Below, in pieces: positions 17,923 through 25,851 of a stretch of 64,000 nucleotides of DNA (its first letter is position 1; every line of letters starts with the position of its first letter). The stretch is from Ferrovibrio sp041906005. GTDB taxonomy: Bacteria > Pseudomonadota > Alphaproteobacteria > Ferrovibrionales > Ferrovibrionaceae. The stretch covers positions 186,001-250,000 of the forward strand of contig NZ_JAYRJY010000001.1 in assembly GCF_041906005.1 (NCBI RefSeq), given 5' to 3'. Under the pieces are notes generated by a model. It was not told the origin of the DNA. It was given only the letters and a program-made list of their open reading frames with translations, and ran no database searches. Made by a program: the position numbers and the translations under genes.

Positions 17923-18135
17923 CTTCAGCCAAACTCCCGCTCCGCGAGGACGTTTTTCCGTCCAGGCGGGGCAGACTAAGCAGCGGCCTGTTAAGCGGCG
18001 GTAAATGCGGCAACGCGTCGCTGTTGATACAGCGAGTCGCTATGCTATTTTCCATCCGGCTTCGGGGATTTCGCCGCGCCATGAAGGCGTATACGTTCCC
18101 GGATCGACACAGAATCACGCGAGGAGCCCCACGAG

Positions 18136-18516
18136 ATGTCGCGAGTCGTTTTTTCCGCCCTTGCCGCCCTGGCGGTGTCATTTACCCTTGTCAGCGGCGC
18201 CCAGGCGGCTGGCGATATTGAGGCCGGCAAAAAGGCCTTTGCCAAATGCCGCGCCTGTCACCAGCTGGAAGCCGGCAAAAACGGCGTCGGCCCCAGCCTA
18301 GCCAAGGTCTTCGGCCGCAAGGCGGGCACCGTGGACGGCTTCAAGTATTCCGATGCCATGAAAGCCAAGGGCGTGACCTGGGACGAAAAGACCATTGCGG
18401 AATATATCGCCGATCCGAAGGCCTATGTTCCCGGCAACAAGATGGTCTTTCCCGGCATCAAAAAGGAAAGCGAGGTGGCTGACCTGATCGCCTATCTGAA
18501 GGACGCCACCAAGTAA
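18136..18516 (+). CDS. class I cytochrome c
   Basis: A 126-residue periplasmic monoheme cytochrome. A Sec signal ends at AQA (about 24); the heme motif CRACH is at 38-42, and the axial Met is in NKMVFPG (M103). The fold matches small c2/c552-type electron carriers. It is monocistronic, with a strong terminator right after the stop. It could serve general respiration or accept electrons from periplasmic enzymes such as the sulfite dehydrogenase at 48 kb; no direct evidence links them. Confidence 0.93.
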   Translation: MSRVVFSALAALAVSFTLVSGAQAAGDIEAGKKAFAKCRACHQLEAGKNGVGPSLAKVFGRKAGTVDGFKYSDAMKAKGVTWDEKTIAEYIADPKAYVPGNKMVFPGIKKESEVADLIAYLKDATK

Positions 18517-18530
18517 CTGCCTGATTTTCC

Positions 18531-18566
18531 AGCGGCCTCCCCTCAGCGGGAGGCCGCTTTTTATTT
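18531..18566 (+). terminator. rho-independent terminator after cytochrome c
   Basis: Perfect 11-bp arms AGCGGCCTCCC (18531-18541) and GGGAGGCCGCT (18548-18558), 6-nt loop, then TTTTTATTTAT. Confidence 0.92.
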
Positions 18567-18578
18567 ATCGTATATTTT

Positions 18579-18634
18579 TGTGAATATCTGATATCACATA
18601 ATATAATGCGATTTGATTTGTATTTCACAATCAA
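18579..18634 (+). promoter_or_regulatory. AT-rich promoter region with two dyads upstream of the rhodanese gene
   Basis: The stretch is sharply AT-rich against its surroundings. It holds TGTGA-N10-TCACA (18579-18598) enclosing ATATC-T-GATAT (18584-18594), and TTGATT-N10-AATCAA (18613-18634). The spacing differs from the Crp (N6) and Fnr (N4) consensus sites, so the binding protein is not identified. The second dyad ends 19 nt before the rhodanese ATG. Confidence 0.45.
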
Positions 18635-18652
18635 TGTCTATATATTCGCTCT

Positions 18653-19033
18653 ATGTCCACCGTAACCAGCATGACAGCCCAATCCCCGGCAGGCTCAACC
18701 CTGGCCGGATCGGTCACGGCCGAAACCGTGCTGGCCTGGCTGGCCGCCGATGAAGCTGTGCTGATCGACGTGCGCGAACCGGACGAATATGCGGATGAAT
18801 ACATCCCCGGTTCGGTGCTATTGCCGCTCTCGACCCTGGAGGCCACTGCTCTGCCGGCGGTTCCCGGCAAGCGGCGCATCCTGCAATGCCTGACCGGCAA
18901 GCGTTCGGCCATCGCCCTGGCCCGCCTGGCCGAAAACGGTATCGACGATCTGCTGCATCTGGATGGCGGTTTGCTGGCCTGGAAGATCGCCGGCGGCAAG
19001 ACCATCGAGGCTGACGAGCCCGTGGCGGCCTGA
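18653..19033 (+). CDS. single-domain rhodanese-like sulfurtransferase
   Basis: A 126-residue cytosolic rhodanese domain. LIDVREPDEYADEYIPGS (about 37-54) is the rhodanese signature and Cys79 in the active-site loop CLTGKRS is the persulfide-carrying residue. It would move sulfane sulfur between thiosulfate, glutathione persulfide or protein thiols. It is preceded by an AT-rich region with dyads, suggesting individual regulation. Similar stand-alone rhodaneses are controlled by persulfide-responsive ArsR-type repressors, but none is encoded nearby. Confidence 0.92.
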   Translation: MSTVTSMTAQSPAGSTLAGSVTAETVLAWLAADEAVLIDVREPDEYADEYIPGSVLLPLSTLEATALPAVPGKRRILQCLTGKRSAIALARLAENGIDDLLHLDGGLLAWKIAGGKTIEADEPVAA

Positions 19034-19119
19034 CCGGACTGCTTGACCAGGCCCCGGTCCACCCTTTTTCCCCTCGCCGCGCTTGGTTAAGGTCGTTTCC
19101 CAGAGATGGAGGAACACCG

Positions 19120-19716
19120 ATGCCCGTGCATGGCCCTGATGTGGCGCTGAACAATCCCGCCTATATCCACGACACCGCGCAGATTTACGGCAAGGTGCGG
19201 CTGGAGGAAGGCAGTTCGGTCTGGATCAATGTCGCCATGCGGGCCGAGAATTACGAGATCGTCGTCGGCGCCTATACCAATATCCAGGATTTCTCGATGC
19301 TGCATGTCGGCAGCCAGACCGGCACATATGTCGGCGCCCATTGCTCGATCACGCATCACTGCACCATCCACGGCTGCACCATCGGCGACAACTGCCTGAT
19401 CGGCATTGGCTCCACCATCATGGATGGCTGCGTGATCGGCAGTAACTGCATCATCGGGGGCCATACCTTCCTGAAGGAGGGGACCGTGATCCCGGATAAT
19501 TCGGTGGTGGTGGGAAGCCCCGGCAAGGTGATCAAGACACAGAACAATTACGTGCGCTGCCGCCTCAATGCCTGGCTGTATTACCGTAACGCCCTGGCCT
19601 ACCGGCAGAATCAGTACCGGGACTGGGACCAGCCCGACATGGCCCGGGCGGTGGGCGAGGAAATCGCCCGCCTGACCGAGGAACTGAAGGCCCTGGAGGC
19701 GGCCGGCCAGGCCTGA
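19120..19716 (+). CDS. gamma-carbonic anhydrase family protein
   Basis: A 198-residue left-handed parallel beta-helix protein built of hexapeptide repeats (VGAYTN, IGDNCL, IGSTIM, IGSNCI and others). Histidines in MLHVG and in SITHHCTIHG occupy the positions of the zinc ligands in gamma-carbonic anhydrases. Members form trimers and may hydrate CO2 or have other roles (YrdA/PaaY-type). An SD (GGAGGA) precedes the ATG. PaaY-type thioesterases look alike, so carbonic anhydrase activity is not certain. Confidence 0.85.
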   Translation: MPVHGPDVALNNPAYIHDTAQIYGKVRLEEGSSVWINVAMRAENYEIVVGAYTNIQDFSMLHVGSQTGTYVGAHCSITHHCTIHGCTIGDNCLIGIGSTIMDGCVIGSNCIIGGHTFLKEGTVIPDNSVVVGSPGKVIKTQNNYVRCRLNAWLYYRNALAYRQNQYRDWDQPDMARAVGEEIARLTEELKALEAAGQA

Positions 19717-19821
19717 TCCGCAGCATGACCCTCCTGCGCAGGATTTTCCGCCCGGCCCCGTATAGGGGATATGGGAGAAATCCCGGCCACCATTCCGCCG
19801 GCCAGAGCAGGAAAGATTCGG

Positions 19822-20469
19822 ATGTTTGCTTCTACCGCGCTGCCCCGCCCCTCTGCTTTGCCGGGCGCGCTTTCTTCCACCCTGCTATCCCTTCCGCTGC
19901 CGCGGAATGAGACCGTGCAGGATGTCGATGCCGCGCTGATGTTGCGGGTTGCCAATGGCGACCATGCCGCTTATCGCCTGCTGGTCGACCGTTATCTGCG
20001 CCACGCCGTGACCATGGCCTATCGCGTGCTGTTTGATCGCGCCGATGCCGAAGAGGTGGCACAGGAAGCCTTCCTGCGTGTCTGGCAGCATGCCGCCCGC
20101 TGGCGCGCCGATGGTGGCGCGAGTTTCAAGACCTGGCTGAATCGCGTGGTGGTCAACCTGTGTATCGACCGCAAACGCAAGCCGGGTATGGCTGCTCTGG
20201 ACGACCAGCCCGAACCCATCGACGAGACGCAGCCCACCCCCTACCAGGCGCGCCTGGCGGCAGAGACCGGCGACCGCGTAACGGCGGCTTTGGCGAAACT
20301 GCCCGAACGCCAGCGCGCCGCCATCCTGCTCTGCTTCTGGGAGGGTGAAAGCAACATCACCGCCGCCCAGGCTCTCGGCGTCAGCGTCGGGGCCCTGGAA
20401 TCCCTGCTGGTGCGGGCCAAGCGCAGCCTGCGCGACGATCTTGGCGCCGCCTTCGGCATAACGGAATGA
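19822..20469 (+). CDS. ECF-type RNA polymerase sigma factor
   Basis: About 215 residues with sigma-70 region 2 (LVDRYLRHAVTMAYRVLFD ... EEVAQEAFLRVWQHA) and region 4 (LPERQRAAILLCFWEG ... NITAAQALGVS ... ESLLVRAKRSL). It directs transcription of a small stress regulon. It is followed after 15 nt by a probable anti-sigma factor and then a Spy-like metal-sensor protein, the usual makeup of metal or envelope-stress ECF clusters. Start at 19822 follows GGAAAG; an earlier in-frame ATG at 19771 adds 17 low-complexity residues. Its own promoter is likely autoregulated. Confidence 0.9.
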   Translation: MFASTALPRPSALPGALSSTLLSLPLPRNETVQDVDAALMLRVANGDHAAYRLLVDRYLRHAVTMAYRVLFDRADAEEVAQEAFLRVWQHAARWRADGGASFKTWLNRVVVNLCIDRKRKPGMAALDDQPEPIDETQPTPYQARLAAETGDRVTAALAKLPERQRAAILLCFWEGESNITAAQALGVSVGALESLLVRAKRSLRDDLGAAFGITE

Positions 20470-20484
20470 GTCTGGAGTGAAACG

Positions 20485-20943
20485 ATGAACCTCGACCGCT
20501 TCGCTGACCTGATCGATGCCTTTGGCGGCGATATCGAGCATTGGCCCGCACGCGAACGCACGGCAGCCGAGCGCCTGCTGATGGATTCGCCGGAAGCGCG
20601 CGAACTGCGGCGGGCCGCCATGCAATTCGACAATCGGCTGCTCGGCGCCGCCCTGCCCGAACTCGAACCCAGCGACGCCCTGCGCGCCCGTATCTTTGCC
20701 CAGGTCGCCGCCTTGGCCGCTGCCCCGGCCGTCACCCAGCCTAGCTGGCGTGCGCAGGTCGCCGAAGCCCTCGGCCTGCTGTTCCCGACCGGCCGCGCGA
20801 TGCCGCAGGTCGCGGCTCTGGCGCTTGCCCTCGCCATCGGGATCAGCGCCGGCCTGAGCAATTTCTCTCTGATTGATACGCAGGAAGCAGAACTGGTAGC
20901 CGTGCAATTGGCCAGCACAGCACCGCTTCTGTACGAGGAATAA
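20485..20943 (+). CDS. putative membrane-anchored anti-sigma factor
   Basis: A 152-residue protein with a soluble N-terminal half (1-95, containing AFGGDIEHWPARER near 12-25), one membrane helix at about 105-127 and a short outer tail. Size, topology and its place between an ECF sigma gene and a periplasmic sensor gene indicate an anti-sigma factor holding the sigma factor at the membrane. No zinc HxxxCxxC motif is visible, so it is not of the ZAS class. Assignment rests on context. Confidence 0.65.
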   Translation: MNLDRFADLIDAFGGDIEHWPARERTAAERLLMDSPEARELRRAAMQFDNRLLGAALPELEPSDALRARIFAQVAALAAAPAVTQPSWRAQVAEALGLLFPTGRAMPQVAALALALAIGISAGLSNFSLIDTQEAELVAVQLASTAPLLYEE

Positions 20944-20948
20944 GAATC

Positions 20949-21530
20949 ATGGCCGACCCCAATCTCACTCCCCCGCCGGCTACACCGGCGCCGAAATCTC
21001 GCCTCAATCGCTGGCTTGCCATTGGCCTGATCGCCTCGGTGGCGATCAATCTGGCTTTCGTCGGCTGGGGCGCCGTGCGCTTTGTCAAATACAGCCGCTG
21101 GATGGACCGCGACCGCGCCCATATCGAGGAGCAGTTCGCCCGCCGCCTGCCCGATGACGCCGGCAAGGCTTTCCGCAAAGCTTTTGAGAAAACGCACAAG
21201 GGCAATGCCTTCACGCTGCGCGACATGAACCGCGAGCTTGGCGCCGCCCTGGCGGCCGAACCCTATGACCGCGCGAAGCTGGAAGCCGCCCTGCTCGAAC
21301 ATCGCCGCCGGCTCGACGAGTTGCAGCAGGGCCTGCAGGCCGGCCTGCTGGCGGCGGCCGACGCCATGACGCCGGAACAGCGCGAGAAATTCGCCCAGAG
21401 GCTGCTGCGTCACGGCCCCCCCATGCCGCCACCGCCGGATGCGCCGATGGGTGGTCCCATGGGTGCTCCTGGTGGTCGCCACATGGACGGCCCGCCGCCG
21501 CACCGCCTGCCCCCGCCGCCACAAGACTGA
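20949..21530 (+). CDS. Spy/CnrR-like periplasmic metal-sensor protein
   Basis: A 193-residue protein with an N-terminal membrane helix (about 22-43) and a helical periplasmic domain of the heavy-metal-resistance/Spy family (LPDDAGKAFRKAFE ... LLEHRRRLDELQQGLQ ... MTPEQREKFAQRLL). The tail (about 155-193) is rich in Pro, Met, Gly and His, suited to bind soft metals. It is 5 nt after the anti-sigma gene. Together the three genes form a probable metal- or envelope-stress relay. Confidence 0.8.
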   Translation: MADPNLTPPPATPAPKSRLNRWLAIGLIASVAINLAFVGWGAVRFVKYSRWMDRDRAHIEEQFARRLPDDAGKAFRKAFEKTHKGNAFTLRDMNRELGAALAAEPYDRAKLEAALLEHRRRLDELQQGLQAGLLAAADAMTPEQREKFAQRLLRHGPPMPPPPDAPMGGPMGAPGGRHMDGPPPHRLPPPPQD

Positions 21531-21543
21531 ACCACCGCGTACC

Positions 21544-21575
21544 ATGCCGGCCGGCTTGTTTCCGCCGGCCGGCAT
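21544..21575 (+). terminator. strong hairpin after the ECF cluster
   Basis: Perfect 12-bp arms ATGCCGGCCGGC (21544-21555) and GCCGGCCGGCAT (21564-21575) with an 8-nt loop, 13 nt past the stop. No U-run follows, so it is a weak intrinsic terminator or an mRNA-end stabiliser. Confidence 0.6.
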
Positions 21576-21616
21576 CGTTAGCGTGAACGCTTTCCCGACA
21601 GCTCCTGGGGGCGTTC

Positions 21617-22624
21617 ATGCTCAATGTCGTCATCACCGGCGGGGCCGGCTTCATCGGCCAGAAACTGGCGCAGGAACTGCTGAAACGCGGCAGCCTGACC
21701 GGCCCGAGCGGCCAGCCGGAAGCCATTCACCGCATTACCCTGTTCGATACCGTCGAGGCGGCTGGCCCTCAGGACGAGCGCATCGTCTGCATGGCGGGCG
21801 ATATCGGCGATCACGGCGAAGTCCTGCGCTTGATCGGGCACAATACCCATTCCGTGTTCCATCTGGCCGCCATTGTCTCGGCTGGTGCCGAAGCCGATTT
21901 CGAAGGCGGCTACCGCGTCAATCTGGAAGGTACGCGCCATGTGCTGGAAGCCTGTCGCGCCATCACCACCCATACGCCGCGCATGGTCTTTGCCTCTTCC
22001 GTCGCCGTGTATGGCGGCGATGCCCTGCCCAAGACGGTAACCGACGAAACGGCCCAGCGTCCAACCACATCTTACGGCGTGCAGAAACTGACCGGCGAAT
22101 TGCTGATCAACGACTACAGCCGTAAAGGCTTCGTCGATGGCCGCGCCATTCGCCTGCCCACCATCATGGTACGCCCGGGCAAACCAAACAAAGCCGCCTC
22201 AACCTGGGCCAGCTCGATCATCCGCGAACCGCTGTCGGGCGTGGATGCGACCTGTCCGGTACGGCCGGATTCGCCGATGGCCTGCCTGTCGCCACGCCGC
22301 ACGGTGGATGCCTTCATCCGCGCCCACAACCTGCCGGGCGACAGCTTCGGCAAGGACCGTACTTTGCTGCTCAGTGGTATACGCGTCACCGCGGGCGAGA
22401 TGGCGGCTGCCGTCGAACGCAACAAGGGAAACCGCCGGATCGGCCAGATTCACTGGCAGCCCGATGCCGCCATTCAGAAGATTGTCGATGGCTGGCCGGG
22501 CGAAACGCGTTCGGCCCGCGCCGCAGCCCTTGGTTTCAGCACCGATGCTTCCATTGACGAGATCGTGCAGGGCTTCATCGCCGACGACCTCGATAACCAG
22601 ATCAAAAGCCTGCAGTCCAACTAA
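21617..22624 (+). CDS. denD: D-erythronate dehydrogenase-like NAD-dependent epimerase/dehydrogenase
   Basis: A 335-residue extended short-chain dehydrogenase. The Rossmann motif GGAGFIG is at 8-14, and the catalytic YxxxK is Y153/K157 with the upstream Ser in FASSVAVYGG. The pattern RLPTIMVRPGKPNKAASTWA and CPVRPDSPMACLSPR is typical of the D-erythronate dehydrogenase (DenD) group, which oxidises D-erythronate to 2-oxo-tetronate. Partner enzymes OtnK and OtnC are absent, but an OtnI/Hyi-like isomerase and a TRAP transporter lie 7-9 kb away. The gene stands next to argE with 20 nt between. Confidence 0.78.
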   Translation: MLNVVITGGAGFIGQKLAQELLKRGSLTGPSGQPEAIHRITLFDTVEAAGPQDERIVCMAGDIGDHGEVLRLIGHNTHSVFHLAAIVSAGAEADFEGGYRVNLEGTRHVLEACRAITTHTPRMVFASSVAVYGGDALPKTVTDETAQRPTTSYGVQKLTGELLINDYSRKGFVDGRAIRLPTIMVRPGKPNKAASTWASSIIREPLSGVDATCPVRPDSPMACLSPRRTVDAFIRAHNLPGDSFGKDRTLLLSGIRVTAGEMAAAVERNKGNRRIGQIHWQPDAAIQKIVDGWPGETRSARAAALGFSTDASIDEIVQGFIADDLDNQIKSLQSN

Positions 22625-22644
22625 GCAAGAAAGCGTACCTCCCC

Positions 22645-23829
22645 ATGACCAAGCCAAGTGCAGAAGCCCTCGCCATGGTTCGCCAACTCATCGAGATGCC
22701 AACGGTGAGCCGCGATTCCAATCTTGCCCTGATCTACTGGATCCAGGAGCACCTTGAATCGCTCGGCGTGGAATCCACCCTGGTTTATGACGACAGCGGC
22801 AAGAAAGCCAATCTCTATGCCACGCTGGGCCCGCAGGACAAACCCGGCATCGTATTGTCGGGCCATACAGACGTCGTTCCGGTCGATGGCCAGGAATGGA
22901 ATACCGATCCCTTCACCCTGACCGAGAAGGATGGCCGGCTCTACGGTCGCGGCACCTCGGACATGAAAAGCTTCGTCGCCGTCGCATTGTCCTATGCGCC
23001 GAAATTCCTGGCCCAGAAACTGGAGACGCCAATCCACTATGCCTTCACCTATGATGAAGAAGTGGGGTGCCTCGGTGCCAAAAAACTGATCCAGGTTCTC
23101 AAGGACATGCCGGTGAAACCCAAAGCCTGCATCGTCGGTGAACCGACCGAGATGCAGGTGATCGCCCAGCACAAGGGCAAGAAAAGCTGGCGCGTGGATG
23201 TCCGCGGCTTTGAATGCCATTCCTCGCTCACGCATCTGGGCGCCAACGCGGTGGAAGCGGCCGCTGAACTGATCGCCTTCATCAAGGGGCTGGCGCGCAA
23301 GAAACGCGAACACGGCCCCTTTGATGGCGAATTCGCCCCTCCATATACCTCCCTGCATACCGGCACGGTGAATGGCGGAACGGCCCTGAACATCGTGCCG
23401 AAGGATTGCAGTTTCCTGTGGGAAATCCGCTACCTGCCACAGGACGATGTGGATGCTCTTTACGCCGAGGTGGTGGCCTATGCAAAGAACAAGCTGGAAC
23501 CCGAACTGAAGGCCATCGACCCCAATTGCGGCTTCACCTTCACCCAGATTTCGGAATTTCCCGGACTGGCGACCGATGATCGTGCCGGCGTCGTCGAACT
23601 GGCCAAGGCACTGACCGGCGCCAATCGCGTGCAGAAAGTCGCCTTCGGCACCGAGGCCGGACTCTTCTCCGAACTCGGCATCCCTACCATTGTCTGCGGC
23701 CCCGGCTCGATCGAGCAGGCGCACAAGCCCGATGAATTCATCGCGCTGGAACAGATTGCCTTATGCGAGGCCTTCATGGCCCGCCTGCTGGAACGTGTGA
23801 AACAGGGCGGCGCTGCCCTGCCAATCTGA
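22645..23829 (+). CDS. argE: acetylornithine deacetylase
   Basis: A 394-residue M20 metallopeptidase that removes acetyl from N-acetylornithine in arginine synthesis. Metal-site motifs are visible: SGHTDVVPVDG (about 73-83), GRGTSDMKSF (about 112-121) and the EE pair in TYDEEVGCLGA (about 135-145). Length and the C-terminal FGTEAGLFSELG match ArgE better than succinyl-diaminopimelate desuccinylase DapE. It may be co-transcribed with denD. A perfect 14-bp palindrome follows the stop. Confidence 0.88.
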   Translation: MTKPSAEALAMVRQLIEMPTVSRDSNLALIYWIQEHLESLGVESTLVYDDSGKKANLYATLGPQDKPGIVLSGHTDVVPVDGQEWNTDPFTLTEKDGRLYGRGTSDMKSFVAVALSYAPKFLAQKLETPIHYAFTYDEEVGCLGAKKLIQVLKDMPVKPKACIVGEPTEMQVIAQHKGKKSWRVDVRGFECHSSLTHLGANAVEAAAELIAFIKGLARKKREHGPFDGEFAPPYTSLHTGTVNGGTALNIVPKDCSFLWEIRYLPQDDVDALYAEVVAYAKNKLEPELKAIDPNCGFTFTQISEFPGLATDDRAGVVELAKALTGANRVQKVAFGTEAGLFSELGIPTIVCGPGSIEQAHKPDEFIALEQIALCEAFMARLLERVKQGGAALPI

Positions 23830-23845
23830 TTCCCGCTTCGTCTAC

Positions 23846-23879
23846 ACACCGCCATGGTATCGCGGTACCATGGCGGTGT
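23846..23879 (+). terminator. perfect 14-bp stem after argE
   Basis: ACACCGCCATGGTA (23846-23859) and TACCATGGCGGTGT (23866-23879), 6-nt loop. It sits 17 nt past the argE stop and before the PAS gene. No long T-run follows, so it is either a weak terminator or a protein-binding dyad. Confidence 0.6.
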
Positions 23880-23934
23880 TCATGTATTTGCATTGGCCGC
23901 TGGCCTTTCCAGGCCGGCGAAACCATAATTTGGC

Positions 23935-24450
23935 ATGGCAACCCACCCCAATATCGCGGCGATTGATGACATCCTGACCCGGGTGCGCAGCAATGTGGTG
24001 AGCGATTTCCTGCACTACATGCGACAGATCCATCCGGCCGACCGCCTGCCGGCGCGACGCGACTTCGATATCGCCGCCGTGCCGCATCTGCTGCCGAACA
24101 TGGTTCTGGTGCAGGTGGAGCGCCAACCCGCGCCGCAACCGGCGCGATTTTTCGTGCGTGTGGCCGGCGAGATCATACTCGAAGCGGCACCATCGCCGAT
24201 GATGAACCGCTATATAGACGAGATCGTCGCCACGAATGCCCGCCTGTCGGGCCGGCCTGCCAGCGTGATCCTCGATGTGCGCCAGCAGGTGTTGCAAACC
24301 GGCCTGAGCTATTACTGGCATGGTCCGCCGCGCATGAAGTTCCGGCATGATTACGCCGATCTGGAATACGTTCACTGCCCGCTGGCCAATGACGGCATTA
24401 CCATCGACCGCATCATTTCGGTGTTTTACTACCACGGCGCCACGGATTGA
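23935..24450 (+). CDS. PAS_5-type domain protein
   Basis: A 171-residue cytosolic protein of a PAS family common in alphaproteobacteria (PF07310 type). The core RRDFDIAAVPHLLPNMVLVQVE (about 39-60, given here in part: LPNMVLVQV) and FFVRVAGEIILEAAP (about 71-85) fit the first PAS strands; the C-terminal YYHG end is usual. No output domain is attached, so partner and signal are unknown. Its stop is 12 nt from that of the convergent MATE gene. Confidence 0.78.
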   Translation: MATHPNIAAIDDILTRVRSNVVSDFLHYMRQIHPADRLPARRDFDIAAVPHLLPNMVLVQVERQPAPQPARFFVRVAGEIILEAAPSPMMNRYIDEIVATNARLSGRPASVILDVRQQVLQTGLSYYWHGPPRMKFRHDYADLEYVHCPLANDGITIDRIISVFYYHGATD

Positions 24451-24462
24451 GCGCCGCGCTGC

Positions 24463-25851
24463 TCACCAGCGGGTGAAACGCACCGCCGCCAGCGTAGCCA
24501 GCCCATAGATCGCCATTGCGCTGCCGGCCAATGCAAACAGCGTCCAGACCGGAGCTGCCTGCGCAGTCAGCAGCCAACCGCCCAGCGCCACCAGCATCAG
24601 GCGCAGCGTGCCGGCCAGAACGGGCCCGACCAGCCTGCCCGCCCCCTGCGAGGCAAAATACAGGCACAGGCCAAGGCCGAAAAACGGAAATCCGGCGCCG
24701 GCCGCGATCAGATACTGCCGCGCCGCTGCAATCACGGCGGCATCCTCGGTGAACAGGCCCGACCAGGCATCGGGCAGCAGGATCACCAGCAGTCCGATAA
24801 CCCCCAGTGCAGCGAAGGCCAGGCCGCCGGCGGTCCAGGCCACGCGGCGGGCACGTGCCACATCGCGGGCGCCGATCGCCATGCCAACCATGGGCACGCT
24901 CGCCACGCCGACCGAAAAAGCAATCGGGATCAACAGGAACTCCAGCCGCGCGCCGATGCCATAACCGGCCAGCGCCACGGTGCCGAACCGCGCCACCAGG
25001 CCGGTGAATATCAGGATGGTCAGCACGGTCTGCAACGACGACAGGCTGGCCATCGCGCCGACCTTCAGGATGTCGGCAAACATCTCGCCCTGGGCCTTGA
25101 AACTGCCAGGGCTGAGCCGTAGCCGGGCCCGCCCGGCCAGCAGATGCCAGGCCAGGTACAGCGTGCCCAGACTGAAGGCAATCACCTGCCCGAGCGCAAC
25201 GCCCATCATACCCAGCCGTGGCACGGGACCGAGCCCGAGGCCAAGCGTGCCACCTATCATGATCTGGAATACGGCCACGACCAGACCCAATGCGGATGGC
25301 ACAGCCATGTTGCCGGTGCCGCGCAACACCGACGACAACGTGTTGAACAGCCAGACGGCGATGGCACCGGAAAACACCGTGTTGGAATACAGCACGGCCT
25401 GGCCCAGCGTTTCGCCGCGACCGCCCAGCACCTGATAGATCATGGGCCCCAGCAGCCAGAAGAAGGCCGTGAAGAACACCCCCGCGCAAACCGCGATCAC
25501 CACGGCATGCAGAGCCAGGGCATTGGCGCGGGCGATATCGCCACCGCCCAAGGCGCGAGCGATGGCCGACGACACCCCGCCGCCCATCGCACCCGCCGAG
25601 GTCATCTGCATCAGCATGATCATCGGAAAGGCCAGTGCCATAGCCGCCAGCGGCTCGACGCCCAACAGGCCGACATAGGCAGTCTCGGCAACGGCTGCCA
25701 GCGCGGTGGCGCTCATCGCCACGGTATTTGGCAGTGTCAGACGCAGCAATGTGGGCAGGATCGGCGCGGCCAGCAATTTCTCGCGCGGCGGCGAAACAAT
25801 CGGCCGTACGAACGGGCGCGGCGCGGCGGCAACAGGGCTCTGCTCGTTCAT
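24463..25851 (-). CDS. MATE family efflux transporter
   Basis: A 462-residue membrane protein with about 12 helices in two similar halves, typical of NorM/DinF-type multidrug and toxin extrusion carriers. The N-terminal ALPNTVAMSATALAAV-like stretch and the internal GMMGVALGQVIAFSLG fit the family. It exports cationic or other drugs in exchange for H+ or Na+. Its ATG overlaps the stop of the TetR gene (ATGA), so both are one operon controlled by that regulator. Confidence 0.9.
   Translation of the reverse strand: MNEQSPVAAAPRPFVRPIVSPPREKLLAAPILPTLLRLTLPNTVAMSATALAAVAETAYVGLLGVEPLAAMALAFPMIMLMQMTSAGAMGGGVSSAIARALGGGDIARANALALHAVVIAVCAGVFFTAFFWLLGPMIYQVLGGRGETLGQAVLYSNTVFSGAIAVWLFNTLSSVLRGTGNMAVPSALGLVVAVFQIMIGGTLGLGLGPVPRLGMMGVALGQVIAFSLGTLYLAWHLLAGRARLRLSPGSFKAQGEMFADILKVGAMASLSSLQTVLTILIFTGLVARFGTVALAGYGIGARLEFLLIPIAFSVGVASVPMVGMAIGARDVARARRVAWTAGGLAFAALGVIGLLVILLPDAWSGLFTEDAAVIAAARQYLIAAGAGFPFFGLGLCLYFASQGAGRLVGPVLAGTLRLMLVALGGWLLTAQAAPVWTLFALAGSAMAIYGLATLAAVRFTRW

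Noticed and set aside
18579..18598. Crp site
   Set aside because: The TGTGA and TCACA arms are 10 nt apart, not 6, so it does not fit the Crp consensus.
18613..18634. Fnr box
   Set aside because: TTGAT and ATCAA arms are 12 nt apart instead of 4.
22645..23829. DapE (succinyl-diaminopimelate desuccinylase)
   Set aside because: Both are M20 enzymes, but the C-terminal FGTEAGLFSELG and length favour ArgE.
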